Shown: one piece after another, positions 1 through 12,810 of the stretch
How the letters are laid out: each line of letters opens with the position of its first letter
Position numbering within the stretch: the stretch's first letter is position 1
DNA from: Antedon mediterranea
Taxonomy: Eukaryota > Echinodermata > Crinoidea > Comatulida > Antedonidae
Assembly (NCBI RefSeq): GCF_964355755.1
Contig: NC_092671.1
Span: forward strand, 17,333,501 to 17,397,500
Reading direction: 5' to 3'
Length of the DNA stretch: 64,000 nt
Made by a program: the position numbers and the translations under genes
The notes under the pieces: model-generated
Told to the model about the DNA's origin: nothing
The model's database searches: none
Seen by the model: the letters and a program-made list of their open reading frames with translations, nothing else

Positions 1-125
1 GCTCTGTCTACATTTTGACAAAAAAAGTGTGATGTGCCCATATATGGTAGTGATATACCCAGATATGATGGTGATATGACATCATCATGTCCATATATGG
101 GCACATACAGTTTGATAGTGTGTTT
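1..125. repeat. Palindromic MITE, copy 1 (cut by window start)
   Basis: One of seven copies of a 110-155 bp element. Its ends read GCTCTGTCTACACTATCAAA and, inverted, TTTGATAGTGTAGACAGAGC. The inner part contains TGATGTGCCCATATATGG and its inverse, so the whole element folds on itself. The right end of this copy is degraded. Confidence 0.85.
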
Positions 126-261
126 ACGAAAAAGAGGAAAAAACACTGTCATTGTCTCATATTATATCAAAGGATATTGGTAATACTACTCTGTAGTTAA
201 AACATTACTGTGTCCAGGAATTAAAATTTGTTTTTTCAGTTCCTTAGGTAATCTAAACTAA

Positions 262-1032
262 GGTCGTGTTTATACAACACCCTAAATTTGAACACGGCTT
301 AAATTTTTAGCGTGTTGTTCGGACCGAGGTCAACCCACCTTAACGTTTGCTGTTATACTAGAAATCACGATACCGTGTTGTACCGGAAGTTTCATCAACA
401 CGCAGTGCATGCTAGGATAAAAGGTCAAATCGTTGATCGCTTGAATTGAATTGTTGGCTGGGTTGTTGTCAACAAATCATCGTCGCCTCCTCGCTGTCCG
501 ATGATTCGCGCGGTATTTACCATTTTCATTATTGTATTCGTTCACGTTTGCATTGTTGTTTATTTTGTTCTCGGTTCATTTAAATTAATAAAAGTTATTT
601 TAAGGGTTTCATTGTTTCATCTATACACTATGGAAGAAGATTTTTGCGATGTTATTTTTTATTCTGTTTGGAGTGGGAAACGATAGTCTATAGAGGCCTA
701 CTACCACTACGAGTTGGCCCTACCAGGCTAGGCGTAAGACGTGGTAGGAGGATGATTGCTGGCAGCGAAGCAGCAATAAATGGGCCCAATCTTGTTAGAC
801 GTCGCATGACATGATTGATATTACGACCTGTTTTAACGAGAGGTCAAAATATACCCTGAGGACACTTCCAACACGGTAACGGCGACCGGGAATCCACCAA
901 ATTTTAGGATTCAGCCAAGTAGCCTTTTTTGCAATTAAAATCTCATTACACGGAATCTCTTTGTTGTTATACAACACACTTCTCGTAGGCGTGTAGAATA
1001 TGCGTGTAATAGCGTGTTGTATAAACGCGCCC
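262..1032. mobile_element. PIF/Harbinger-like non-autonomous element 1
   Basis: Terminal inverted repeats GGTCGTGTTTATACAACAC (left) and GGCGCGTTTATACAACAC (right, inverted), flanked by TAA at 259-261 and 1033-1035. The 3-bp TSD and GG-starting TIR fit PIF/Harbinger. No transposase is recognisable in the 771-bp interior. Confidence 0.7.
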
Positions 1033-1458
1033 TAAGATTCTTTAAAAATAAGGTGCCGAATTGAATATCAAACAAAAAGACCTATATTTTTAGTTGAACA
1101 ACTTTCCTGTACTAAATATTCTCATCTTTTGTTTATTCTTTTGTGATTTTATAACATTTTGCTTCAAAATTCCTCTTGGAAGTTATGATAATGACAGCTG
1201 ATAAAATTTGATATTTTAATCATTCATGACTTTAATTTAAAATATAATGACCTCATTTACAGTGAAAGGATATCACAGCCAAAGTGTCCATGAACATGAA
1301 TTGGTACCAGCTGAGCAGGCTTCTCCTCACTTCCATGGACCTTTAAAAATTGTTGCATGAAACACCTGTGATAATGTTGGTTACCATTTCAAATGGTCAA
1401 ATGCAATGTTTGTTCTGCGTAATGAGTGAGTCAGTAAGAAGAATATGATAGAGTTTCC

Positions 1459-1618
1459 AGTGGAACCTCTATTAAGGAGACACCTTCAGGACCACAGTGT
1501 CCCCTGAATAGGGGTTAGCCATAGCGTTAACACATTATATTGCCCTCCTTTATTTTCACAGGATAGTGTCCCTTTAAAAGGGATGTTCCCTAAATAGTAG
1601 TGTCCTAAAGGAGTGGTT
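1459..1618. repeat. Two-copy repeat with AGTGTCC motifs, copy 1
   Basis: Contains GGAACCTCTATTAAGGAGAC, AGTGTCCCCTGAATAGGGG and AGTGTCCCTTTAAAAGGGAT. Homologous to 62424-62584 by eye. The repeated AGTGTC(CC) units give it partial internal symmetry. Confidence 0.65.
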
Positions 1619-1979
1619 CAAATCAACTAAATGTTGCTGATTTCACAATTTATAATAAAAAAATTATACTATTTCCATAATTTATAGATTATAAATTCCG
1701 AGATTAGAATTGTCTAAAACCAACTGATATATTTCATAGTACGAATTTCAACCTAAAGTGACCTTATTCATTAATTCTCAACTTAACTTGGCTGTCCTAT
1801 ATTTTCACTTTAAAAAAAGAACAGGCTTTAAAATGGATAATCAATTAATATTGGGAAATTAGAGGCCAGCATAAACTTTGATGGAAAAACATTCCAAACA
1901 TTTTAAAAGGTAACAAAAATTAATCATCACAAGCTTAAAATATTAGATAATCATTAAAACTATGTCTACAATATCAACC

Positions 1980-2100
1980 TAGTTTGACATAAAAAGTGTG
2001 ATGTGCCCAAATATGGTAGTGATATGACGTCATCGTGTCCATATATGGGCACATCACATTTTTTTGTTACATAAAGTTTGACAGTGTAGAGAGAGCTTAA
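1980..2100. repeat. Palindromic MITE, copy 2
   Basis: Has the inner GTGATGTGCCCAAATATGG, a central TGACGTCA, and the inverted CCATATATGGGCACATCAC, then GACAGTGTAGAGAGAGCTTA. Same family as 1-125. Confidence 0.85.
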
Positions 2101-2526
2101 CATTAGTATGATTCAGTAGCACACTTGGTACCATAACAACACTGATGGCAAGTCTTACATAATTCATTACTATTGATTTTTATAAAAGTAAAATATCAGA
2201 CACAGGTACATACAGTACATACTAGGTCAGTTTTTTTAGTGAATAGTTCAACTATGGAACCTGACATTCTGACACGAAAATGTAAAATTTATAGTTGTTT
2301 ATGTTGTTATTTATTATGTAGGGAGTAGACTCGTAGGCAGCTAGTCCTCTCATGGGGCCTATGAGGTTTTTAGGGTCGAATGCACCAGTGATATTAAATA
2401 AATCAAATACATACTATTCAAAATCCAGGTGTACTCATAATCAGGAAGGAATGTTGTTTTAGGTAATATAAAAAAGAACTTTGTTGGTTACTAATATTAG
2501 AAACTTGATTGTTTGTTATACCTCAA

Positions 2527-2655
2527 AGGAGTAGAGTTGTGGCTTGTTGGTTATGATGCTAGGCTACCAATTGAAGGGTACTGGGTTCAAGTCCTGTCAG
2601 GATTTTAAAGGGTCCTGGGTTCAAGTCCTGTCAGGATTTTTCTAATGACAATTTA
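2527..2655 (+). repeat. tRNA-derived SINE (family T) with duplicated B box
   Basis: Pol III-type head GTTGTGGCTTGTTGGTTATG (A box) and GGGTTCAAGTCCTGTCAGG (B box), followed by TTTTTCTAATGACA. The B-box segment occurs twice with a 34-bp period (2575-2608 and 2609-2642). A second family member is at 61231. Confidence 0.75.
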
Positions 2656-3210
2656 TAGACTTGTAATATTAATAATCGTAATAAGACTTTTATTATGTAG
2701 AGCATCTTGTGTATATGTTTTTCTTGTGAACAGGATTGCTGCCTTTAAGAATGATAGTGAATTGATTCGCACTTTCCCAAATATATATATAAAAAAAAGC
2801 ATGTGCCTGTAAAAAACTGTATCATTGCAATGCTAATCTACAGCAAGTGGTAAAACAGCAGAATATCAAATTCACAATACAATATATAAAATGAATTTCA
2901 TTTGAAAGTATCAGATAGGCTGTCATTCTTTTAGAGGAAGGAGTGTTGTTTATAGGCCGATACATGGTAAATGTATAGGCCCATACATGGTTAATTTATA
3001 GGCCCTATACATTAACAATGTATTGTAAACCTGTAACAAAAACTTGAAATGACAGTACAGTAATTTGCTTCTGTTGAAACCCAATACAAATATGGCCTCC
3101 AGTGTTCAATGATTAATAGCAATTCTTTTATACACCTATAAATAAGTTAGCCAACTTTTACATTTGAATTAGGAATAGTTTGAAAAGATGCTATTGTTAA
3201 AAGATTAAAT

Positions 3211-4806
3211 GTGACCCGATCTGGCAAAACCCTACTTTTGTCGGAAATATTCATTTTGTATTTTTTTATATATTTGGATTATTTGAATCATAAGCTTTGC
3301 AATGGTGTTTATTTCATAAAAATTGAGTAAATATTTAAAAAGTTATTATATTTTAAAAACTTACAAATCATTCAATTAGTTTACGAGAAAATCGCGTTTG
3401 AAGTTTGCAATGAAATTCTTTTTGATACGCGCTGAAAACTCACTCCGTAGCAACGCGCTATTTTGGTCTAAGGCACAATGACGTCATACCAGGAAGTGTG
3501 TGCGATATAGCAGCAGCGTGGACACTATGGTCACTCGAATTAACTATTTTGCACTATTGAAAAGCAGCATTATAACTACCAAGCTAATGTTAACTGGTTT
3601 CGGAAGTGTTTACGATATCAACGGCAAAAAACCAAGCAGGCCTAGGCCTAGGCGCGCCAATTCAGATTTTCGCCGTCATCGCCTGTATAAGACCTACTGA
3701 TGATGGGTGTTCATCAGGCCGTGTATGGCAGCGGTGCATCGACACGGGGGCTAGCGTTAGTCTAGACAAGTTAGGCGCCTTGCAGAGTCACAGCTAATTG
3801 CAAGCTAACATTACACTGTATTGACGATTACATTTGTTTTTTTTTATAACGTGGAAGATTCGCTGTGATGTTTGGGCTTGAATCCAATGATTTAAAAAAA
3901 CATTTAATATGAAAGGAATGGAAAATAAATTAAATAAATGATTAAGAGCCGATTGGATATATAAAATGTATAAATAAAACTATTGACAATAATATAAAGC
4001 TAGGCCCAGTAGTAGTAGGCCTACAACCATAATAAAATTAGGCCTAGGGCCTACTAGCCCAAAAAAATTTAGAAAATACAATTGAATTTATGACGTGAAT
4101 TGTTTTTGACTTGTCTATTTTACTATGGAATAAACAAATACACACTACAGCTATTGCAGAACACTTTACTTTGAATATTAAAATCGTTTATATTCCAATT
4201 TACGACATGCTGTGTGTACAATAAAAATAACCTCACAAAAATGTAAACAACTTTTTATTTCCGCGCGTAGAGCGTATAACATCTAGCGCGTTGACCAATA
4301 ACGTTTGTTATTGCGATGATGCGCATAGCAACACACGCAGTTCGCTGTTCCAGAAACTTCGAAGAACCGAATTTTCTGAAATGATGTCATAGTAAATCAA
4401 AGTTTTCATTGGTTCCTTCTTTAAACTCCGCCCTAAAACTTCCATATTTGGAATGTCAAATGGATGAGCTTTATTTTGATGTGTGACCTTTCAACATTGT
4501 GCAGCGAACTGGCGATCAAAATGTCGTAAAACTCGGCAACTTTCAACTGAATTTACGCAAAATTTTAGCGTAGATCGTGAATAAATTGTTAGGCTTGAGG
4601 AAAATACATGTTTTTAAAACTCTCTTTTTTCATAATTTTAGTTAAATTTCGGGAGTTTAAATCAGGTAGACGTATTCTTAGATAGTGAAATATTTCAAAA
4701 ATGCAAAAACATGTAATCTGCCAGGGTAGTCGATTTGGACGTATTTTGACTGATTACGTGAATTTTGAATTGCCGACAAAGAGAGGGTTTTGCCAGATCG
4801 GGTCAC
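3211..4806. mobile_element. 1.6-kb DNA transposon with GTGACCCGATCTGGC termini
   Basis: Left end GTGACCCGATCTGGCAAAAC and right end its inverse, with inverted similarity extending about 35 bp (to TTTGTCGG). AAAT on both sides (3207-3210, 4807-4810) looks like a 4-bp target duplication. The 1,596-bp interior, including a GC-richer stretch around 3400-3800, has no recognisable transposase, so it is non-autonomous or of unknown type. Confidence 0.75.
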
Positions 4807-5081
4807 AAATAAGTAACTAAAGTAGACTTTAAAGTTGGTTTTATTTTCGTAAACTTTAAGTAAACATCAATATATAGAAAATCTACACCTCAAGCTTAGC
4901 TTAGAATGCAATTGGATAAACATATTAAAATTTTTATAATTTCCGGAATTGACTTATAATTTTCCCATTCCCTAGTTTGGCAGATACTTTTATGTTATTT
5001 TCATCATTCTTATAATAGGTTTAATTGTTTTGTACTTGTGATTGTACCATATCATTGGAGAGGGTTTCTTTTCTGCAAGTT

Positions 5082-5150
5082 GCGAGTTGGGAGTCGGAAA
5101 ATGCGAGTTGCAGTTCGGAAAATGCGAGTCGCGAGTCGGAAAATGCGAGT
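5082..5150. repeat. 21-bp minisatellite, 3.3 units
   Basis: Units of 21 bp begin at 5082, 5103 and 5124, plus a partial at 5145. Each starts GCGAGT and ends TCGGAAAAT, with changes in the middle. Unusually GC-rich for this region. Confidence 0.85.
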
Positions 5151-5597
5151 GAGTAAACCAAAGGAATATTTTTTTCTGGAACATTTTACTGTTTAGTAAA
5201 AAATGTCTAATCGGACACAAAATTCCATTTAAGTGGTTATTACTTAACAGCCGGATACAAAGGAACATTTACAACGTAGCATTTCCGCAATCAACTAGAT
5301 GCATTATCACCTAATACAGGCGTAGACACCAAAACAAAAAAGAAAAAAACAAACATCATACAGACTTCCCAGCATGATTTCATTTAAAAAGGAATTAGCT
5401 GGCTATTAGTACTATTATCAAGTGTTAAAAGCATATAGACATAAAACTACTTAAGTGCATTAGATCAGACAGTGTGACATACTGTATGCCTAAATTGATA
5501 AAGAAAAAGTGCTGTAAATCATAAATTTCTTATGGGCTTCACTCCAACATTTGTGTTTTGTTATTGGACGGTATATCTTCAAAGATGTTTGTGCCAC

Positions 5598-5810
5598 GTC
5601 TTCAAGCAGTTATATTCAAGAGGACGGAAGCATTAGGCAACTGTATCACGCGGAAGCTTTACTAAGCCTGAAAAATGGGAATTTGTAAACTCAGACTGGG
5701 CATGAGCAATCCCCAAAGCAAGTCTGGGAGAGGAGAGACTATGAGATGTATGCAGACAATAGTGTGCAAGACCTGAACAATTAAAAAAATTATTTTTTCA
5801 TGGGACAATA
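5598..5810. repeat. Three-copy repeat family P, copy 1
   Basis: Shares AGTTATATTCAAGAGGACGG, AAAAATGGGAATTTGTAAAC, TCAGACTGGGCATG and GAGAGACTATGAGATGTATG with 36840-37060 and, more weakly, 44380-44521. No termini or coding potential recognised. Confidence 0.7.
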
Positions 5811-5911
5811 TATCTTTAACTTTATTAACAATGTTTACGTTTTTGCTGTTTTGCGTAGCTTTGTAGTACAGTATAGGTTAACAAATTGTATGTTGTAACC
5901 TTTCAACTCAA

Positions 5912-6112
5912 GCTGCGTTTACACGCACAACAGTTAACTACATTCAGCTTAAGCGTATCCAAATCATATCTGAATTACTTTTGACATAAGTGCTCAGGTA
6001 ACCCGTTTATCTCGCTTATACCTCTGTGTCATTAACCACGATAAACTCTGATGTACCTTTAATGATATAATTTGTTTAACCAGTGTATTTTCGTGTATGA
6101 ACGCAGAGCAAG
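5912..6112. repeat. Possible small MITE
   Basis: Left CAAGCTGCGTTTACACGC and right (inverted) GCTCTGCGTTCATACACG resemble terminal inverted repeats about 200 bp apart. Only two imperfect ends support it. Confidence 0.3.
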
Positions 6113-6882
6113 CTTAACCGCAATACCTCTCTGATAGAAAAAAAAGTGTGTAAACATATGGCTTCAGGTTCTAATAAAATCATAAGGGCACTTAAAGTTG
6201 ACCACACAGCACAAGTGACTATCTGTTTGTGCTTTGGGCGTAACAGATAGGCATACTACTGTATGAAGTAAAACTACAGTCAGCTATGTTCTCAGTGTAT
6301 GGGAAGCCGCAATCACTGACTATTTAGTCTTATAACACGATCTCTAGTTAGCCTAGTGTAGGCACAGGAAAATGGCTACATCACTATTATAGTTAATATG
6401 TAGGTCTGCTGTGCTAAAAGAAAAGCAATATTTACAGGCCTACTTTAACATTGAGGTCAATCAATAGCTATTAATATTTGCAGATATAAAGTGGTGGATG
6501 AAAATACAATTGATTGAGGAGAATTATTACATGCAACTGTCATCAGTTTACATCTAATAATAAATGGTTATGTAAATATAGGTTTTAAATTTGCTGAGTT
6601 TATTTAATTGACCCAATTTTTGACGGGGAAGCTTTGACATTCAGTTTGTTCATCAAATTATCATTTGAAATTTTGTAACTATTCTATCATACGTTTCTCA
6701 CTATTGAATAATGGCAACCTATTTTGGGGTCTGTTTCTGATGCATAATGCCGAATAAACTGTTTATTTCAAAATAGATTTAAAATGTAATTTTTATATTT
6801 ACTGCATTTCTGCTCCAAAATAACCATTTAAATCAGTGGGTGATCGTTGTCAAAAATCGTTAGAATTACCCAAAATGCAATT

Positions 6883-7163
6883 GGTCCTGGCGGTTTATTC
6901 AAACATTACTGCAGTGTAGTTGACTCAAAGTCAGCAGCTGTCAATCAAATAACCGTTATGTTGTGTTGCAGCTAAAAGTTGCCCAGCAATAACCGGTTAA
7001 ATGGCGTTCTAACACCGAATTGAATGGATATTTTTAACCATTATTTTTGCGCTGTCATTTAACCGGTTACTAAACAATTGTCCTGTTTCTGCTCCCAAGA
7101 AATTGGGGTTAAATTATTCACACCGTTTTTAACCGGTTATTTTTATGCAGAAGAAACAGGACC
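6883..7163. repeat. ACCGGTTA-rich repeat, copy 1
   Basis: Begins GGTCCTGG and ends with the inverse CAGGACC. The interior carries several AACCGGTTA motifs and CTGCTCCCAAGAAATTGGGG. The right half is homologous to 21014-21135. Lies just downstream of TMTC2 exon 2 in the following intron. Confidence 0.65.
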
Positions 7164-7255
7164 TTGTTCATTTTTATGATGGCGATACATAATATTACAA
7201 AACATAAATTCTAGTAATAAAACACTAGAAATTAACATTTAAATAAATGAAATAC

Positions 7256-7853
7256 CTTTGAAAATATTGTCCATATTTCTTGTAATCTTGTTCCATGCTT
7301 TATAAACAAATCATACGTAATGTTTACCGCTAATACGGTAATTCCTTGTTCTTTTGTCAGCATACTCGCCAACGTGAACAACATACTTGCAAACAGATAC
7401 ATCCATTTTTTATTTACTCCATTCCGCATCGACACATCATCAGATAAATCTCTATATTTACAGTAATTTATAAAACACAACAAAGAAGCTAAGAAAAATA
7501 AGCAAGCACCAACATCAGCACGGCCCACGACTCCAGCGACCGCTTCTGTATGGACGGGATGAACACTGAATAACAATCCCGCAAAAATTGTCGGGAACGT
7601 CCGTTTTAAAAATTGTCTTGCCGTGTATGTAAATAATAACGTTGATAAACAGTGTAGTAGTACGTTTCCGAGATGATATCCAAACGGATTGAATCCACCA
7701 AGGAAATAGTTGAGTCGAAATGTAAGAACACAAATTGGTCGGTAGGATTTGTGACTTCCGCTGTGGACCAGTGGTGTGCCCCAGAAATCATCATAAAATA
7801 TATTTAAAATTGGTGATTCGGGTAAAAGGTCTTGGTTCTTCTGTATTGCACGT
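7256..7853 (-). CDS. TMTC2: TMTC2 exon 2, first conserved block
   Basis: 598 bp, acceptor atttcag, donor TCAAAG/gtattt. It encodes 199 residues: RAIQKNQDLLPESPILNIFY, DFWGT, HSGSHKSYRPICVLTFRLN, GFNPFGYHLGNVLLH, HPVHTEAVAGVVGRADVGAC and KEQGITVLAV, with several hydrophobic helices between. HP.HTEAVAG..GRAD is diagnostic of the TMTC family. SGSHKSYRP, RADVGA.LFFL.SLLC and the KEQG.TVLAV stretch fit TMTC2 better than TMTC1, 3 or 4. The protein is an ER multi-pass membrane protein implicated in O-mannosylation of cadherins. The DUF1736 and TPR exons are not in this window or were not recognised. Any apparent in-frame start upstream lies in intron sequence. Confidence 0.95.
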
Positions 7854-7918
7854 CTGAAATATATAAACAAACGATTTTTATAATTACATGTTTTAAAAAG
7901 AATGTTATAATAATAATT

Positions 7919-7942
7919 GGTTATCCATATTAATGGATAACC
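7919..7942. repeat. Perfect 10-bp stem hairpin next to TMTC2 exon 2
   Basis: GGTTATCCAT, loop ATTA, ATGGATAACC. It sits 66 bp upstream of the exon 2 acceptor, inside intron 1. Confidence 0.8.
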
Positions 7943-8988
7943 TATTGTGATTGTTTTTAATAATATTATATTAATTTTTGTTTTAAATATATAATTTATG
8001 TGACTCTGGATTCAAATTGGTTGGGGTGATCTTTTTCCCATTCTCATAGATTTTCTTTTCTTCACCGTGTATAAATTAATTAATCAATAAAAACAATTTT
8101 TCAATGGATAGTTTAGAGTTCCTTTATGCATGTTTATTTATAAATATTCACCATTTATTTTGTCAATTTTATCTCAAATATACTATACTAAATAGTTACA
8201 GTCATATGGACATAACCATACAATATATTGAAAGCAAATTTGCATTTAAAACAGCTAAAATATAATTATTCACATTTATGTCAAATTAACCTTTATGGTT
8301 AAGTTATAATGGCAAAGCCTTTAGTCAAAAAAAAATACAAAAGGTTAACAATAACAACAAAGAAAGGTATTTTACAATAAAACACCATATTGTACATTCA
8401 ATATGTATTAGCATTTTTATAGCCAATCCTTGGATATATTATTGCCATTATATGAAAGCACTCAATTTATACAATAAAATATAAGTGGTAGATACCAAAT
8501 TGCTGTTTATTGTCTCTCTACAGAACAATAGATATCCCATAACTTGAATTATCCAATCATTATTAATTGTATTACATTATTATATTTTCATTTTTATTCA
8601 AATTATGGCCTTTTAACAATACCAAGTATTTGAAATGAAAAATTTGATATTTAAATGTATTATTGCATTTTCATTTATAATTGCTTGCAAATATATTTTT
8701 TGATTAAGAAAAAATAAAATAGGAAAAAAAACAGTATTGAAATAAATAAATCTACAATTATGAAACAAAAAATATGTAAATACTAATAATATCATTCTTT
8801 TATAAGAGTAAATATTTATATTTAAATTTCTGGGATCAAATACGGTACACCAATTAATTTGAACCTTCTTGTTTTTCATTATAACTATCAATATACTTAA
8901 ATTATCATTATATATCTATCATAATATTATATAAAACCAGTGATGCATTTAAAAATGCATGTACTACATTTTGACTTCATGTTTTAAC

Positions 8989-9012
8989 CATGGAGGTATT
9001 TATACCTCCATG
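8989..9012. repeat. Perfect 10-bp stem hairpin
   Basis: CATGGAGGTA, loop TTTA, TACCTCCATG. CATGTTTTAAC occurs directly before and after it, so it may be a tiny insertion. Confidence 0.75.
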
Positions 9013-9059
9013 TTTTAACTGTAGTTTAGTAGTATAAATGGCAATGCAATATTTACAAT

Positions 9060-12000
9060 CCAAGTGATACTGCATACTCAAAGCAGTATGCACCGAGCCT
9101 CTTTGTCATTACAAAAGTAGCACCTAGCGGCTATAAAATCTTTCTCACGCATTTAAAAATCTTGTTAATCACGTGTTGACCCTGTCATTTAGACCCGCTG
9201 CAAACGCTATGCATCGTTACATATAAATCATATGCCAAAATCGATATCTAATTCCTACGTGAAATACATTTTATAGTCAAATCTTACACACAGCAGTATT
9301 TTTAGACTTGTACATTTTATAAATATCCTATCATGATTGTCGAGTGATGGCTTATCTAAATTAGAATAAAAGTCATTAAAAGTTCCGTAGTATCTTTCTG
9401 TTTTTCTGCCATGAGATTATATGCACTGGCATTCATGTTGCACATATTTTTATAAAAATCTAATTAGAACATGACTTAGAGTGCTTATAGCCAGGAACTT
9501 TTATAATATGGTATATTAGGTAAGCATTTTAGACAGGTGGATACCAAAAAGGAGTGTGGTAAATAATGTGTGAGGACAATTACTATAGTTTTACATTGGG
9601 TAGATATACATCAGGTTTATCATATTAAGCTCTTACTTATAAAATATTAGTTTAAATAGTTTTTATATTATAAATAAATTTTACATATAGTAAGATATAT
9701 GTCTCCATTTGAAATGATAAATCTTATATGATACAACTGTAAAGTTAAATATGTGTGAACTGTATATATCTGTATATGTATAGCATAACACTAACGGTAA
9801 TTTGATGAAAAGGTATCCACTGATTGACCAAGTGTTAATCATATTATATGTCTCCCATCAACCAAATTAAGTGAAGGCAGTCAACATTAATGTATAGGCA
9901 GAGTATAGGCCCAAAGTGGGTGTGGTACTACATGAACAGGTATGTTATGTATCTTGTACACAAATAGGTGAATTCAGAGGTACTGGTTATGATTTTCCCG
10001 TTACTTTTGTTATTAAAATCATTATCATATTTGTTGTAGATTTTAAAATGATGTGTCTGTAAATTTTGAGCCTATTTAGCTTGTTGTAATAAACTATATA
10101 CTAGGATTTGAATATGAAATGCATTTCCCAAGTTGTATACAGTAAAATTTTGAATGTGAATATATGTATGCATCACTGTACATCTTAGAAAATAACGCCG
10201 ATAAATCCGCGCCTGGGGAGATATCATAGAAGTCTGCAATGTACCTTCATATTTTATAATGCCAAATGTTGGAAAGGGACTATATCATTAAATGCAACAC
10301 ATATCCATTGAAGTTGAACGGAAGTTGTGAATATCGGCACTCTATATTTTAGTGGGGTATTAATAATGAGCTAGTTGCACATAAATTGTATAGTTGATGC
10401 ATATTTTATACCGCAAACAAAGCCAATTTTAAGAAATCTTTGCGAATGTTGTAAATGAATGAAAGGTCTTGATTACCATCTCTTTAATGGTAAAATAAAC
10501 AGGATTTGCAACACAATTATACAGTAAACGGTACCAATTATTCAAGAATTTATTGTGTCATTTCCGTATCCGATATCTCATATTCAAAATGTATGCGAAT
10601 TCTGTATCTGAAATTAAGTCTAAATTAGGAGAGATTATAAAATAGGATAGATTTCATTGAGGACAATATAGAGTTCACACTCACGGCCAGGGACAGATGA
10701 GTATACTGCATGATGAGCCTGAGATATATCTCTGCCGATAAAACGCTGTTTGAATTTATATTGTATAATGTTATAGCATTCTCTAGTGTTTGGGGTATTT
10801 AATTTACTGATAGTAATAATAGTATACACAAATTTTATGGTAAGCATTGATGTACCCAGCGGTGTTCAATTACAATGTTTGTGTGCATTTAGATATAATT
10901 CAACAACAAAAACCTATAATAAAAACTGTATCATTATAAGAAAAAAAAAATTAGTACTATAATTCTAGAAATGGAATAGCTTCAGGTCTTGTATTTATAA
11001 CTACAAAAAATGAAAGCGTATCTTCACAGAGCTAAAATATGATAGGTGTTCCATTTTATGTGGATACCTTCAATTATATAATTACAGCAAAATAGGTCAT
11101 CCATCACAACATGGGTTTGCCCAAGGGCAACCAATAATCCATTGAGAATAACATGCTCGTACTGTACCTCTTTAGTAAGAGCATATATTTTTATTTGTAC
11201 AAACATATAATAAATGGGTCCCCATATACAAGATTGATTTATTGTAAACTGAATTTTCATTTCTAGATATAGATATAGATTTTCACTTTGCAGTTTTTTA
11301 GTTCTACCAAAAAACAACATAACATTAAACACATCTAGACAATTATAGATGATAAACATAAAACAAATTTATATCTAATTGGATTAGGAAAGTTATAATA
11401 TAACTAGAGTTGAAGCCTTTGTTTATTTATACTGTATGTTTAAACAAAAAACAATACATTTCTATACACCTATATATCCCAAACAAAGCACAAATAAAAA
11501 TAACAAAGCAAAATGAACACAAAATAGCCTTGGTACATACAGTATGATTCACGTTATGATCAAGTGTTATAATACGTAACAATATGTAATATATTCTGTC
11601 ATTAAATAACAATGCACAATTATAATACAATAGTAGAAGGAACAGAAAATGTTTATAGCTACTGTATGGAGAAGTTTTAACATATTTATCAATACATTAA
11701 AGTACTTTATAACAGGCCTAGAAGTAAATTGCAATACATACTAACAAAACATAGCAAAAAGTCTTTTTACAAAACACAATACAACGATTATATATAATGA
11801 GAGTATGAAAATGAAGTCATATAACTAAGATATATCATCATTAACAGGCTAGGAAAACCGTAAATTACAATACAACATATATTGTAAGAATATGAAACTC
11901 TTTATAAGAAAATAGGACGATTGAAGTATAATAACCAGTGGTTCAATCCGAGTATCTAATTATTTTGAGTGAACGCAGAAAACAATAACAGATATGAGCA

Positions 12001-12580
12001 TTGTGATTGCTCTTAATTTGTTTGAGAATACATACAATAGAGTGAAAATAAACCTAATAGAGTTGGCCAAGGCACACATCGTATCACTAAAAAAACAATA
12101 ATTATCTTGTTAACAAAGCAATTTCAGTGGAAAAGCTCCGTAAGAATGTTTACAGTTAATCAACCAATATTATGCTGTTGATATCTACACTGTGTATAGT
12201 TAGGTATGTTTTCCAATTTGTAAAATCAAATATACATTTTTTCTTTGTGCTAATTTCTTTTATGTTAAAGACCCGTTCCCTACAATTTGTGATGTTTAGT
12301 AAAAATAATACATATATATTACTTTGAAAACATTTAATCAGGTCATTCCTTGTCTTAAATGTACGTTCTATGGTAAATTATGATAAAAAGTGAGAAACAT
12401 GCACTACCTAAGTAGCTCGCGGCGAGTGACCTCTCGTGGACGGTCTTTAGGCCTAGCCTAGCTAGGCTTAGTTTTGTAGGCCTTGCTGGTAAACATCGAT
12501 AACGTACGAACATCATACGCTAGCTATATTACCTAGTCTGATGTTGTATAGTTGCTGTGTTAATTGTCTTTCTATTTTTG
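9060..12580. other. Intronic unique sequence, no gene seen
   Basis: AT-rich sequence within TMTC2 intron 1. Scattered ORFs of 60-111 codons have no recognisable domain or splice context. No further structured element was identified. Confidence 0.6.
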
Positions 12581-12584
12581 CCAG

Positions 12585-12810
12585 ACTCCGTTGATACAAA
12601 TTGGAGAAAATCCGGTATTTTTCCATTTGTTTTGGCCTCACAATCGATCGAAAAGTGGGTGAATTACAGAAGAAAAACAAAAAACACAATCCGCGCATAA
12701 TTCATTTTGGGATTTATAGCAGGCCGCTATAATTATTAGAATCGACTTATTTTTCACATTTTTAACCGGTTAAAGACTAAAAAAGTTATCGCAATAGGAC
12801 CATATAGTAT
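12585..12810. repeat. Two-copy repeat family R, copy 1
   Basis: Shares ATACAAATTGGAGAAAATCC, GGTATTTTT, AGTGGGTGAAT, CAATCCGCGCA, TTTTTCACATTTT and TTATCGCAAT with 52610-52815 in the same order and orientation. Confidence 0.65.

Noticed and set aside
7854-7870. In-frame extension of the TMTC2 ORF upstream of exon 2
   Set aside because: It begins with TTG and runs through the polypyrimidine/acceptor sequence atttcag. The true N-terminus is the exon at 40934-41016, with matching phase.
11024-11359. 111-codon ORF on the minus strand
   Set aside because: No family similarity that I can recognise; an open frame of this length is expected by chance in 33 kb of intron.
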